The position numbers and the translations under genes are program-made. A stretch of DNA of 42,596 nucleotides, taken from assembly GCA_022571295.1 (NCBI GenBank), contig JACZYA010000010.1, positions 1 through 42,596 on the forward strand, read 5' to 3'. How positions within the stretch are numbered: position 1 is the first letter of the stretch; each line of letters begins with the position of its first letter. Below the pieces are notes generated by a model. It did no database searches, was not told the origin of the DNA, and saw nothing but the letters and a program-made list of their open reading frames with translations. Below, in pieces: positions 17,778 to 25,591 of the stretch. Origin of the DNA: Acidobacteriota bacterium (GTDB taxonomy: Bacteria; Acidobacteriota; Terriglobia; Acidiferrales; 2-02-FULL-67-57).

Positions 17778-17792
17778 ATAAGAATAACTTAT
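17778..17792. promoter_or_regulatory. LysR-box palindrome (ATAAG-N5-CTTAT)
   Basis: ATAAGAATAACTTAT is a perfect dyad with a T-N11-A core, the general LysR binding pattern. It lies 55 bases upstream of the LysR ATG and ~21 bases before the -35 of the divergent operon, a typical activator position. Confidence 0.6.
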
Positions 17793-17813
17793 AGGTCTGT
17801 AGAAATAATAAAT

Positions 17814-17841
17814 TTGACTTTTCTTTGCCTGCCCGTACACT
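17814..17841 (+). promoter_or_regulatory. sigma70-type promoter for the HMG-CoA synthase operon
   Basis: A TTGACT -35 box (17814-17819) and a TACACT -10 box (17836-17841) are separated by 16 bases. They stand 31 bases before the ATG and just downstream of the LysR palindrome. Confidence 0.45.
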
Positions 17842-17872
17842 TTCGCCATAGTTTGGGAGGGTTTGAGGTTCC

Positions 17873-18943
17873 ATGCCGGCTCAGGGAACTCTGATGCGGA
17901 CCCAGCACGCGGTAGGCATCACCAGCTACGGTGCCTACGTGCCGCGTTGGCGTGTGCGCACCGAAGCCATCGCCGCCTGTTGGGGCCGTGAGACGAGCCG
18001 TGTGCCCATTCGCGCCAAGTCGGTTCCGGGGCCGGATGAGGACACGGCCACGATGAGCATCGAAGCGGCGCAGAATGCGCTGCGCCGGGTTGACATCCCG
18101 CCCGGCCAGATTCGCGCGGTGTGGGTGGGAAGTGAATCGAAGCCTTACGCCGTCAAGCCCACTTCCACTATCGTCGCCGAGGTTTTGGGGCTGACCCCGT
18201 TCGTCAGCGCCGCCGACATGGAGTTTGCCTGCAAGGCCGGCTCCGAGGCCATGCAGACCGCCATCGCCTACGTGGGGTCGGGCATGGCTCCCTACGCGCT
18301 GGCGATTGGAATGGACACGGCGCAGTCGCAGCCGGGGGATTCGCTGGAATACACCGCAGCGGCGGGCGGCGCCGCCTTCCTGTTCGGACGCGCCGAGCAG
18401 GCCGCGGCCGAGATCGAAGGCAGCCTGTCTTACGTCACCGATACGCCCGATTTTTTCCGCCACGCTCACCAGCACTACCCGCAGCACGGGCAGCGCTTCA
18501 CCGGCGACATGGCCTACTTCCACCATTCTCTCCACGCCACCCGCGCGCTGCTAGACGAGCTGGGGCGCACACCGAAGGACTACCGCTGGGCGGTCTTCCA
18601 TCAACCGAATCCCAAGTTCGTGCGCCGGTTGGCGAAGGAGCTGGGTTTTGGGAAAGAGCAGATTGAGCCGGGCTTTTTGGTGCCGCTCATCGGCAACACC
18701 TACGCCGGGTCGTCGCTGCTGGGGTTGGCGGCGGTGTTGGACATTGCCGAGCCCGGCGACCGGATTCTGTTCACGTCTTATGGCTCAGGGGCGGGCAGCG
18801 ACAGCATGTCCATTGTGGTCACCCCGCGCCTGCGAGCGCTGCGCAACGGCGTGCCGAGCGTGCGGGACTACATCGCCCGGCGGCGCGAAATCGGCGACTA
18901 CGGTTTGTATCTGCGGCTGATGAAGAAGATTCACCGCGAATAG
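17873..18943 (+). CDS. hydroxymethylglutaryl-CoA synthase, archaeal type
   Basis: The protein condenses acetyl-CoA with acetoacetyl-CoA, or an analogous acyl-CoA. The archaeal-type HMGCS pattern is clear: GITSYGAYVPRWRV at the N-terminus, GSESKPYAVKPTSTIVAEVLG, the nucleophile Cys near residue 120 in EFACKAGSEAMQ, and the His in FHQPNPKFVRRLAKELG. The end, RREIGDYGLYLR, is also typical. Thiolase and DUF35 genes follow directly, as in archaeal mevalonate loci where the three proteins form one complex. GGGAGG and GAGG lie upstream of the ATG. The pathway here (mevalonate or other acyl-CoA condensation) is not settled. Confidence 0.88.
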   Translation: MPAQGTLMRTQHAVGITSYGAYVPRWRVRTEAIAACWGRETSRVPIRAKSVPGPDEDTATMSIEAAQNALRRVDIPPGQIRAVWVGSESKPYAVKPTSTIVAEVLGLTPFVSAADMEFACKAGSEAMQTAIAYVGSGMAPYALAIGMDTAQSQPGDSLEYTAAAGGAAFLFGRAEQAAAEIEGSLSYVTDTPDFFRHAHQHYPQHGQRFTGDMAYFHHSLHATRALLDELGRTPKDYRWAVFHQPNPKFVRRLAKELGFGKEQIEPGFLVPLIGNTYAGSSLLGLAAVLDIAEPGDRILFTSYGSGAGSDSMSIVVTPRLRALRNGVPSVRDYIARRREIGDYGLYLRLMKKIHRE

Positions 18944-18965
18944 CTTCACCTTGAAGGGAGAGAAG

Positions 18966-20123
18966 ATGCGTCCAGTCAGCATTATCGGCGTTGGGCAAAC
19001 TCCGGTGGGCGAGCACTGGCAAAAGTCCCTGCGCGAGCTGGCGGTGGAAGCCGTGCAGGCCGCGCTGGCCGATGCCGGGGTCGAGCGCCCCGACGCTCTC
19101 TTTGCGGGCAACATGCTCTCCGGCGGTCTGTGCGAGCAGGAAAACCTGGCCACGCTGGTGGCGGATTTTTCCGGCTTCCCCGGCATCGAAGCGCTCAAGA
19201 TTGAAGCCGCATGCGCTTCCGGCGGTGCGGTGGTGCGGGCGGCGCACATGGTGGTGGCTTCCGGCGCGCACGACCTGGTGGTGGCGGTGGGAGTGGAGAA
19301 GATGACCGACCTGGGCGGCGACGGCGTCACCTCCGGGTTGGCCACCGCTGCCGATGCCGACTACGAAGCTGCCCACGGCATCACCTTCACCGCGTTGAAC
19401 GCCCTCCTGATGCGGCTCTACATGGAGCGCTACGGCTACGCCCGTCGCGATTTTTCTCCTTTCGTGATTACGGCGCATGAAAACGGCGTCCACAATCCGC
19501 AAGCAATGTTTCGCGAGGCGATCGACGAGAAAGATTTTCTCGACTCGCCCATGGTGGCCGAGCCCATTTCGATTCTGGATTCTTCGCCGGTGTGCGACGG
19601 CGCGGCGGCGGTGGTGCTGTGTCCCACCGAGAAGGCGCGCTCGTTCACCGAGCGGCCGGTGCAAATTCTGGCGTCCGCCACCGCCACCGATACGATTGGG
19701 TTGGGGCCGCGCAAGGACCCGCTCTGGTTTGAGTCCGCCTACCTGTCGGCCCAGCGGGTGTATCAGCAGGCCGGCGTGAGTCCCAAGGACATAAACTTCT
19801 TCGAGCTACACGATGCTTTTACCATTGTCTCGGCGCTGTCGCTGGAGGCGTGCGGGTTTGCGGAGCGTGGCCAGGGGGTGCGCTTCGCGCAGGAATGCAA
19901 CATCCACCGCAACGGCAAGCTGCCGATTTCCACCCAGGGCGGACTGAAGGCACGCGGCCATCCGGTGGGCGCCAGCGGCACCTACCAGATTCTGGAAGTG
20001 GTGGACCAGTTGCGCGGGCGCGCGGGCGAAGCGCAACTCGGCAACGTTCGCATCGGGATGGCGCAGAGCATCGGCGGGATGGCCTCGGTGGCGGTCACGC
20101 ATCTGCTGGGGGTGGAGGTATGA
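18966..20123 (+). CDS. thiolase family protein (acetyl-CoA acetyltransferase, SCPx-like)
   Basis: The thiolase probably forms acetoacetyl-CoA and passes it to the adjacent HMG-CoA synthase. The nucleophile Cys lies in EAACASGGAVVRAAHMV (~residue 84). The HDAF motif (FFELHDAFT) and the GHPVGASGTYQI motif near the C-terminus mark the SCPx/archaeal subclass, where HDAF replaces NEAF. It is ~385 residues. The ATG at 18966 has GGGAG at 4-8 bases; an upstream TTG at 18951 is less likely. Its stop overlaps the DUF35 ATG. Confidence 0.88.
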   Translation: MRPVSIIGVGQTPVGEHWQKSLRELAVEAVQAALADAGVERPDALFAGNMLSGGLCEQENLATLVADFSGFPGIEALKIEAACASGGAVVRAAHMVVASGAHDLVVAVGVEKMTDLGGDGVTSGLATAADADYEAAHGITFTALNALLMRLYMERYGYARRDFSPFVITAHENGVHNPQAMFREAIDEKDFLDSPMVAEPISILDSSPVCDGAAAVVLCPTEKARSFTERPVQILASATATDTIGLGPRKDPLWFESAYLSAQRVYQQAGVSPKDINFFELHDAFTIVSALSLEACGFAERGQGVRFAQECNIHRNGKLPISTQGGLKARGHPVGASGTYQILEVVDQLRGRAGEAQLGNVRIGMAQSIGGMASVAVTHLLGVEV

Positions 20124-20542
20124 ATCTGCCGCGTTACCGCCGCTTGCAGCCGGCGTTCTATCGGCTCCAAGCGGCGCGCTGCACCGCCTGCCGGCAGGTG
20201 CATTTCCCCTCCCGCACGCGCTGCCTGGGTTGCGGCTCGGCCTCGATGGAGCCGGTTCGGTTGAGCGGGCAGGGGCGCGTGCTCTCCTTCGCCCGGATGT
20301 TGCACGCGGCGCGCGGCTTTCAGGATTCGGTCGGCAGCCTGACGGCGCTGATTGAGTTGCGGGAAGGGGTTCGCCTGGTGGCGCAGTTGACCGACGTGGA
20401 GCCGGACGGAATCGGCATCGGCCAGGAAGTGGAGATGGTGCTGCGGCGGCTGCGCTCCGACGCCGAGCAGGGGCTGATTGTCTATGGCTACAAGTTCCGC
20501 CCGGTGCTGAAGCGGCAGGCGGGCGCACAGGCGCAATCATGA
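20120..20542 (+). CDS. DUF35 (zinc ribbon-OB fold) acyl-CoA-associated protein
   Basis: A 140-residue protein with an N-terminal rubredoxin-like zinc ribbon (CTAC...CLGC, residues ~17-37) and an OB fold. It is of the kind that, in archaea, bridges thiolase and HMG-CoA synthase and binds the shared CoA. The ATGA overlap with the thiolase fixes the start and implies coupled synthesis. The longer frame upstream of this ATG is a shadow of the thiolase gene. Its stop overlaps the next ATG. Confidence 0.88.
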   Translation: MNLPRYRRLQPAFYRLQAARCTACRQVHFPSRTRCLGCGSASMEPVRLSGQGRVLSFARMLHAARGFQDSVGSLTALIELREGVRLVAQLTDVEPDGIGIGQEVEMVLRRLRSDAEQGLIVYGYKFRPVLKRQAGAQAQS

Positions 20543-21561
20543 AAGCGGTGGTGCTGCACGAATTCGGCCCGGCGGAAAACCTGAGCGTGCAGGAAGTGGC
20601 CGAGCCCCGGCCGGGCGCGCGCGAACTCTTGCTGCGGGTGCGGGCGTGCGGCGTCTGCTTCCACGACGTAATCAACCGCCGGGGAAACTTGCCGCGCACG
20701 CGCCTGCCCGCCATCCTGGGGCACGAAGTGGCGGGCGAGGTGATGGAAGTGGGCGCGGAAGTAACGAAGTTTCGCCCGGGCGACCGCGTAGCCTGCTTGC
20801 AGCGCATCAACTGCGGCCGCTGCTCTTATTGCACCGACAGCCGGCCCACGCTTTGCCGGGGCGGGGCAGCGTTCTTCGGCGAGCAGGTGCCCGGCGGGTA
20901 CGCCGAGTATTTCGTCACCCCGGAGCACGTATTGGCGCGGGTGCCCGATTCTATTTCCGATGCGGCCGCGGCGGTCACGGCCTGCACGCTGGGCACGGCG
21001 GTGCATGCGCTCAAGAGCCGCGCCCGGGTCGAGCCCGGCCAAACGGTTTTGGTCACCGGCGCCAGTGGCGGGCTGGGCATCCACACGATTCAACTGCTGC
21101 GCTGGCTGGGAGCGCGGGTGGTGGCGGTGACGACCTCGGAATCAAAAGTGGAAGGGCTGAAACGCTGGGGCGCCCACGAGGTTGTTTATGCTCCGCGGCT
21201 GGAGTTTGCGCAGGCGGTGAAGAAGCTGGTGGGGCACGTGGACATTGCCTTGGAAGTAGTGGGGAGTGTCACGCTGGACGAAAGCTTGCACGCGCTCAAG
21301 AGCGGGGGGCGTTTGGTGGTGCTGGGCAACGTTGCCGGCGGCAAGGCGTCGTTCAATCCCGGCCTGGTGATTCTCAAGGAGCTGGAAGTGATTGGCTCCT
21401 ACGCTACCTCGGTGGCGGAGTTGGAGCAGGCGTTCGATCTGGTCGACACCGGCAAGGTTCAGATGGTGGTCTCCGAAAAGCTTCCGCTGGAAGAAGCGGT
21501 GCACGCGCACCACCTGCTGGAAGCCAAGTCAGTCATCGGCCGGCTGGTCCTCCAACCCTAG
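20539..21561 (+). CDS. zinc-type medium-chain alcohol dehydrogenase/acyl reductase
   Basis: This is an NAD(P)-dependent MDR oxidoreductase. The GroES-like half has ACGVCFHDVINRRG, GHEVAGEVMEVG and a structural zinc cluster (CGRCSYC...C). The Rossmann half carries TGASGGLGIHTIQLLRWLGA. The catalytic zinc ligand set looks incomplete around the first Cys/His, which is also seen in the acrylyl-CoA reductase branch. It is the last gene of the four-gene operon (ATGA overlap with DUF35). A role in reducing the product of the HMG-CoA synthase group is inferred only from position. Confidence 0.85.
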   Translation: MKAVVLHEFGPAENLSVQEVAEPRPGARELLLRVRACGVCFHDVINRRGNLPRTRLPAILGHEVAGEVMEVGAEVTKFRPGDRVACLQRINCGRCSYCTDSRPTLCRGGAAFFGEQVPGGYAEYFVTPEHVLARVPDSISDAAAAVTACTLGTAVHALKSRARVEPGQTVLVTGASGGLGIHTIQLLRWLGARVVAVTTSESKVEGLKRWGAHEVVYAPRLEFAQAVKKLVGHVDIALEVVGSVTLDESLHALKSGGRLVVLGNVAGGKASFNPGLVILKELEVIGSYATSVAELEQAFDLVDTGKVQMVVSEKLPLEEAVHAHHLLEAKSVIGRLVLQP

Positions 21562-21704
21562 CCGGCACGAACTCGGTTGCGCCGCTTCCCCTCTTCGATG
21601 GAGTACGCCCCCTTTCATTTGATGGGTGCTGAGCTTCGGTCATGGGAGAGTGTTTTTTCCTGTTGTGAGTGGTGCCTTGAAAGCCAGGTATGAACTACGG
21701 CCGG

Positions 21705-22385
21705 TTACAACTTCGCGTGAGAATCCTGCTGGTCATTCTTTCTTCGTCTGCTGACCACGCTGTAATCGTGGGTGATGATAACGTCAGCCCTGCTCTTGTG
21801 GGCTGAAATAATCCGGTGCTCGACGGCGAGGATCTCTTCAATCCAGGGGTCGGGTGCTTCGCGCGCCCGTTGCAGTCGGGCCGCCTTTGTGTCTACGTAG
21901 GTCCGATCAATAAAAATGCGCGCGTGGACATTTTGCAGGAGAGTCGTATAGGTGCCTTCTGCGATGACCACCTTGACGCCCTGGAGCTTGATCGCCTCCT
22001 GCGTGACCCGGTCTTCCTTATAGATCACCAAGGGCTTGGTGATTTCGTCTTTGTTATCGAGAGCCTCTCGGATGTTCCGGTCCAGGAGATCAAGGCGCAC
22101 CTCGGATGCTCCCACCCACTGGATGTCTTGCCGGCGCTTAGCGGCGTTGGTCTTGGGCGGGTAGACGAAGTAATCGTCCTGTTGCAGGATAATGCTCTTG
22201 AAACCTTTCTCCAGCAGTCGTTCGGCCAGCACCGCCGCCAGTTCCGACTTGCCGCTGCCGGACTCGCCGGCGATGGCAAGCGCATATTTCCCCGGGGACT
22301 GCGCGATCTCGGGCAGGAGCAGCTTCAGCACCCCCTGGGCTGCTTTCCGATGCTCCTCTCTGATATTGAGTTTATCCCCGATCAA
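21705..22385 (-). CDS. uridine kinase-like P-loop kinase
   Basis: A P-loop phosphotransferase of ~226 residues. Walker A is GESGSGKSELA (near residue 39), followed by IILQQDDYFVYPPKT, the Asp-rich substrate loop of the uridine kinase/phosphoribulokinase superfamily, then VVIAEGTYTTLL and FIDRTYVDTKAARLQRAR. The substrate is not readable. TTG 22385 with GAGG upstream was chosen because no ATG is in frame and the longer frame runs into the preceding glycosidase gene. It lies ~50 bases after that gene on the same strand, hinting that it may phosphorylate a released sugar. Confidence 0.65.
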   Translation of the reverse strand: MIGDKLNIREEHRKAAQGVLKLLLPEIAQSPGKYALAIAGESGSGKSELAAVLAERLLEKGFKSIILQQDDYFVYPPKTNAAKRRQDIQWVGASEVRLDLLDRNIREALDNKDEITKPLVIYKEDRVTQEAIKLQGVKVVIAEGTYTTLLQNVHARIFIDRTYVDTKAARLQRAREAPDPWIEEILAVEHRIISAHKSRADVIITHDYSVVSRRRKNDQQDSHAKL

Positions 22386-22435
22386 CTCGACCTCATGCCC
22401 GGAGCCACGCCCTCGGCTTGGCTCCGCCGGGATGC

Positions 22436-23671
22436 TCAGCCAAAAAACAAGCCGTGGCCTTCCAGACCGCGCCCGAGCAGCACCGCGCCGGCTGCGCTCC
22501 AGGAGCAAAAGCGAACTCCGCCGGGCGTACCCGTCCGCGCGTGCCCGTATTCATAGAATCCCCAGTTTTCCCCGGCTTGCAATTCTTTGCGATTGAAAGC
22601 ATGCACGGCGTCCAGCAGCGTGCGCGCCTCAGCAGTCCGCTCGGCGGCGCACAACGCCAAGCCCCACCAGCCGCCCACCATCGGCCAGACTCCTCCGTTC
22701 TGGTACTGGCAGGGAGCATTGCTGAACGTGTCTTTGTAGCTGGCCTGCAATTCCCGCCAACCGGGCTCCCCCTCCGCAATCGGCGGCCAGAAACTGGGAA
22801 CCATCCGCAGCGGTAAGGACTCGGAGATTCTCTGGCCGTGGTCCAACAGGTGTCGGCACTGGTCTTTGTCAGGCAAGCCTAAGAGAACGCTGAGGGCGTT
22901 GCTCAGGGCATCAAACTGACCGGAGTAGCCGCCCGGGGTCAGGGTTGCAAGCCAGTGGTCAGGTTCGCCGTGCTCTTCAAGATAGAGCCGATGGGCGCGT
23001 TGATGATAGGCCGCGGCTGAGTCCACCTGCCGGCGGCGAGGCCAATAATTCGCGCGGATCAGCTCGGCCAGTTCTCCGGCTCGCTGGGCGCTGGCCGGTG
23101 CGTCCACGGTCTGCGCGTGGCAGCGCAAAGCCCAGAGCCGCAGGAGTTGAATCGAGAGGACGTAGCCGTGCAGGATGTATTCATCTGCCCAATCGCCCCC
23201 CTGCGGAACATAGACCAGGCCGCGCCGGTTGAACTCCCACATTGTCAGCAGGTCCAGCGCTTTCTGCATGGCGGGGGCCATGCGTTCCGCAAACGCCTGG
23301 TCTTTTGTAAGGCGGGCATAGTTGCATACCCCGATGACGAACCAGGGAAGGGTGTCCACCCGACCGGCCAGACCGCCATAGCTTAGGTCGCGCACCTGCC
23401 CGTCCGAGTCGACTTCTACGTTGGAAGGAATCTGCCCCTCGGGCGCCTGGCAGCGCGCTAGAGTTTCCAAGCTGGCCCGCAAGCCGGACGTCACTTCTGC
23501 GTCGCCCGCCACCAGCCCCGCCAGACCACAGATGACGCCATCACGTGCCCAGATGCGGCGGTAGTTGCTGACTTCGCTTACGCTGGCAAGAATGCCGCTC
23601 GGGGTGGTTGCCCGGCGCAGAAGCTGGAGCGCTCGCTTGAAGCCCTCTGGCTGGATAGCTTGCGTCTTCAT
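22436..23671 (-). CDS. GH100/invertase-like (alpha/alpha)6 glycoside hydrolase
   Basis: A 411-residue protein without a signal peptide, so probably cytoplasmic. Motifs of (alpha/alpha)6-barrel glycosidases are clear: YRRIWARDGVICGLAG (catalytic Asp region), GRVDTLPWFVIGV, PQGGDWADEYILHGY and CQYQNGGVWPMVGGWWGLAL. The pattern is nearest to alkaline/neutral invertases (GH100) and related debranching-type enzymes, but the substrate is uncertain. It lies 79 bases after the sodium:solute symporter gene and before the P-loop kinase, all on the - strand, which suggests uptake, cleavage and phosphorylation of an oligosaccharide. Confidence 0.7.
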   Translation of the reverse strand: MKTQAIQPEGFKRALQLLRRATTPSGILASVSEVSNYRRIWARDGVICGLAGLVAGDAEVTSGLRASLETLARCQAPEGQIPSNVEVDSDGQVRDLSYGGLAGRVDTLPWFVIGVCNYARLTKDQAFAERMAPAMQKALDLLTMWEFNRRGLVYVPQGGDWADEYILHGYVLSIQLLRLWALRCHAQTVDAPASAQRAGELAELIRANYWPRRRQVDSAAAYHQRAHRLYLEEHGEPDHWLATLTPGGYSGQFDALSNALSVLLGLPDKDQCRHLLDHGQRISESLPLRMVPSFWPPIAEGEPGWRELQASYKDTFSNAPCQYQNGGVWPMVGGWWGLALCAAERTAEARTLLDAVHAFNRKELQAGENWGFYEYGHARTGTPGGVRFCSWSAAGAVLLGRGLEGHGLFFG

Positions 23672-23750
23672 CGAACTCAGTACGATTGGAAGGGCACGGC
23701 TCCTGCCCGCCGATCACCCGCTGACGAGGAATTTCATGGTCGCGACAGGC

Positions 23751-25343
23751 CTACCAGAAGGTCCCCACAACCAACGCGGTGAGAACCAGCAACAACAGCG
23801 AGAGCACGCGGTAATTCTTGTACCAGGGCAAGCCGATAAGCTGCTGGGTCTCGGCATCATAGACGGCGCGCGTCCAGATGTAGGCCTTGACCTGCTCTTC
23901 CTTGGGCGGCTCGGTGAGCAAACTGACCACAACGATGGTTGCCGAACAGGTAATCAGCATGAGTACAGCCATGTAGAGGAAATGGATGCGCGTCAGCCAG
24001 GTGTCCACCCCCAGCACGAGCATGGTGACGCCCGCCACCCCGATCACAAACCCCACCATCAGCGCGGCGAAGGCTCCGTGGCCGTTGGCCCGCTTCCAGA
24101 ACAACCCCACCAGAAACAGAGCGACAATCGGGGGACTCAGGTAGGCCAGCACCGACTGCAAGTACTGAAACAGCGAAGGGAAATTCTGGATTTGCGGCGC
24201 CCAGGCCGCCGCCAGTATCATAAAAACAAAAGTGAAGATTCGGCCGGCCCGCATCAGCCCTTCATTGCTGGTCTGGGGCCGCAGCTTCTTGAAGAAGTCC
24301 ATGGTAATTAGAGTCGAAGCGGAGTTCAGGGTGGAGTCAATGCTCGACATGATGGCTGCGACCAGGCCGGCCAGAACCAGTCCCAGCACTCCGACCGGAA
24401 GCAGGTCGAACAGCAGGGTCGGGTAAACCAAGTCCGGATTGGGGAGATCGGGATAGAGAACGCGCGCCATCGTGCCCGGCAACACCATAATGAAAATCAG
24501 CGGCAACTTGAGAAGACCGGCGAAGAGCACACCCCAGCGGCCGTGGTTGGCATCGCGCGCGGCCAGCACCCGCTGAACAATAAATTGATTTGTGCACCAG
24601 AAATAAAACCCCAGGATGGGAACGCCCAGCAGGGCACCCAACCAGGGCAGAAAGGGATCATCGAGCGGCATCATCAGATGCAGCATCTCAGGGGGTGTCA
24701 CAGCTTTGACGGCATCCCAGGAACCCACTTTCACAAACGCAATCACGGTGATGAGGATGGAACCGAGGGTCAGCAGAACGCCCTGGATGGCATCGGTGTA
24801 CACAACTGCGGCCAGCCCGCCGGCGATGGTGTAGAGTCCGGAGACCAGAGCCAGAGCCAGAATGGATTGCCAGATGGGGATTTGCGGGAAAATCAATTTG
24901 ATCACCAACGCGCCCGCATAGAGCGAACCGGCGGTGTCGACGATGATGGTCGCCAGAATCGTGAGCCCGGAGAAGTAGTAGCGCGAACGCGCGTCGAACC
25001 TCTTCTCCAGAAATTCCGGCATGGTATAGACCTGCGAGCGCAGATAGTAGGGCAGGAAGAAGACGGCAAAAAAGACCAGCACCACCGCCGCCATCCACTC
25101 ATAATTATAAACCGAGATGCCGGTTCCGTAAGCGCTGCCGGCCAGCCCCACCAGGCTGCTGCTGGACATGTTCGAGGCATAGAGCGACAAGCCCACCAGC
25201 GGCCAGGTCAAGGAGCGTCCCGCCAGGAAATACTCTTCCGCGTTTGTGTGCGCTTTCGCATACGACAGTCCCCGCCACACGATAAACACGAGATAGATAC
25301 CCACGATCGACAGGTCAAGGGCGCTTAGCTCAAATGTAGGCAT
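23751..25343 (-). CDS. sodium:solute symporter (SSS family), sugar-type
   Basis: A 530-residue integral membrane protein with about 14 hydrophobic helices. SGLT-like features include RGLSYAKAHTNAEEYFLAGRSLTWPLVGLSLYASNMSSSSLVG at the N-terminus (sodium-site Ser/Asn residues), QVYTMPEFLEKRF, and the SSIDSTLNSASTLITMDFF segment. These point to the glucose/galactose-type branch. The ATG at 25343 is the natural start. It is divergent from the GH31 gene across ~250 bases and is the first gene of the - strand sugar group. Confidence 0.9.
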   Translation of the reverse strand: MPTFELSALDLSIVGIYLVFIVWRGLSYAKAHTNAEEYFLAGRSLTWPLVGLSLYASNMSSSSLVGLAGSAYGTGISVYNYEWMAAVVLVFFAVFFLPYYLRSQVYTMPEFLEKRFDARSRYYFSGLTILATIIVDTAGSLYAGALVIKLIFPQIPIWQSILALALVSGLYTIAGGLAAVVYTDAIQGVLLTLGSILITVIAFVKVGSWDAVKAVTPPEMLHLMMPLDDPFLPWLGALLGVPILGFYFWCTNQFIVQRVLAARDANHGRWGVLFAGLLKLPLIFIMVLPGTMARVLYPDLPNPDLVYPTLLFDLLPVGVLGLVLAGLVAAIMSSIDSTLNSASTLITMDFFKKLRPQTSNEGLMRAGRIFTFVFMILAAAWAPQIQNFPSLFQYLQSVLAYLSPPIVALFLVGLFWKRANGHGAFAALMVGFVIGVAGVTMLVLGVDTWLTRIHFLYMAVLMLITCSATIVVVSLLTEPPKEEQVKAYIWTRAVYDAETQQLIGLPWYKNYRVLSLLLLVLTALVVGTFW

Positions 25344-25591
25344 GGTGCGGTTCGCCTCGACGGCATTTTTTTGTTCTGGTGCTGTCCCCCGAGACTAAGG
25401 CGGGGAGTATAAGGTCTGAGCGGTTGAATGCAAAGCTCGGCCTGCGAGTTGGAAGAACCGCCGTCGAATCCGAGAGCTTGGGAGCACCTGCGCCAGTCAG
25501 CCCGCCCGCTTTGACCTTTGGATGTATAATGCGCCCCGGTTTTCTTCAATCGCGAGCACAAGCTGAACCTGAGAGTTTCAAGGGAGGGAGC

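Noticed and set aside
25525-25530. TATAAT upstream of the GH31 gene as a -10 box
   Set aside because: No -35-like hexamer at 16-18 bases; the nearby TTGACC is only 8 bases away.
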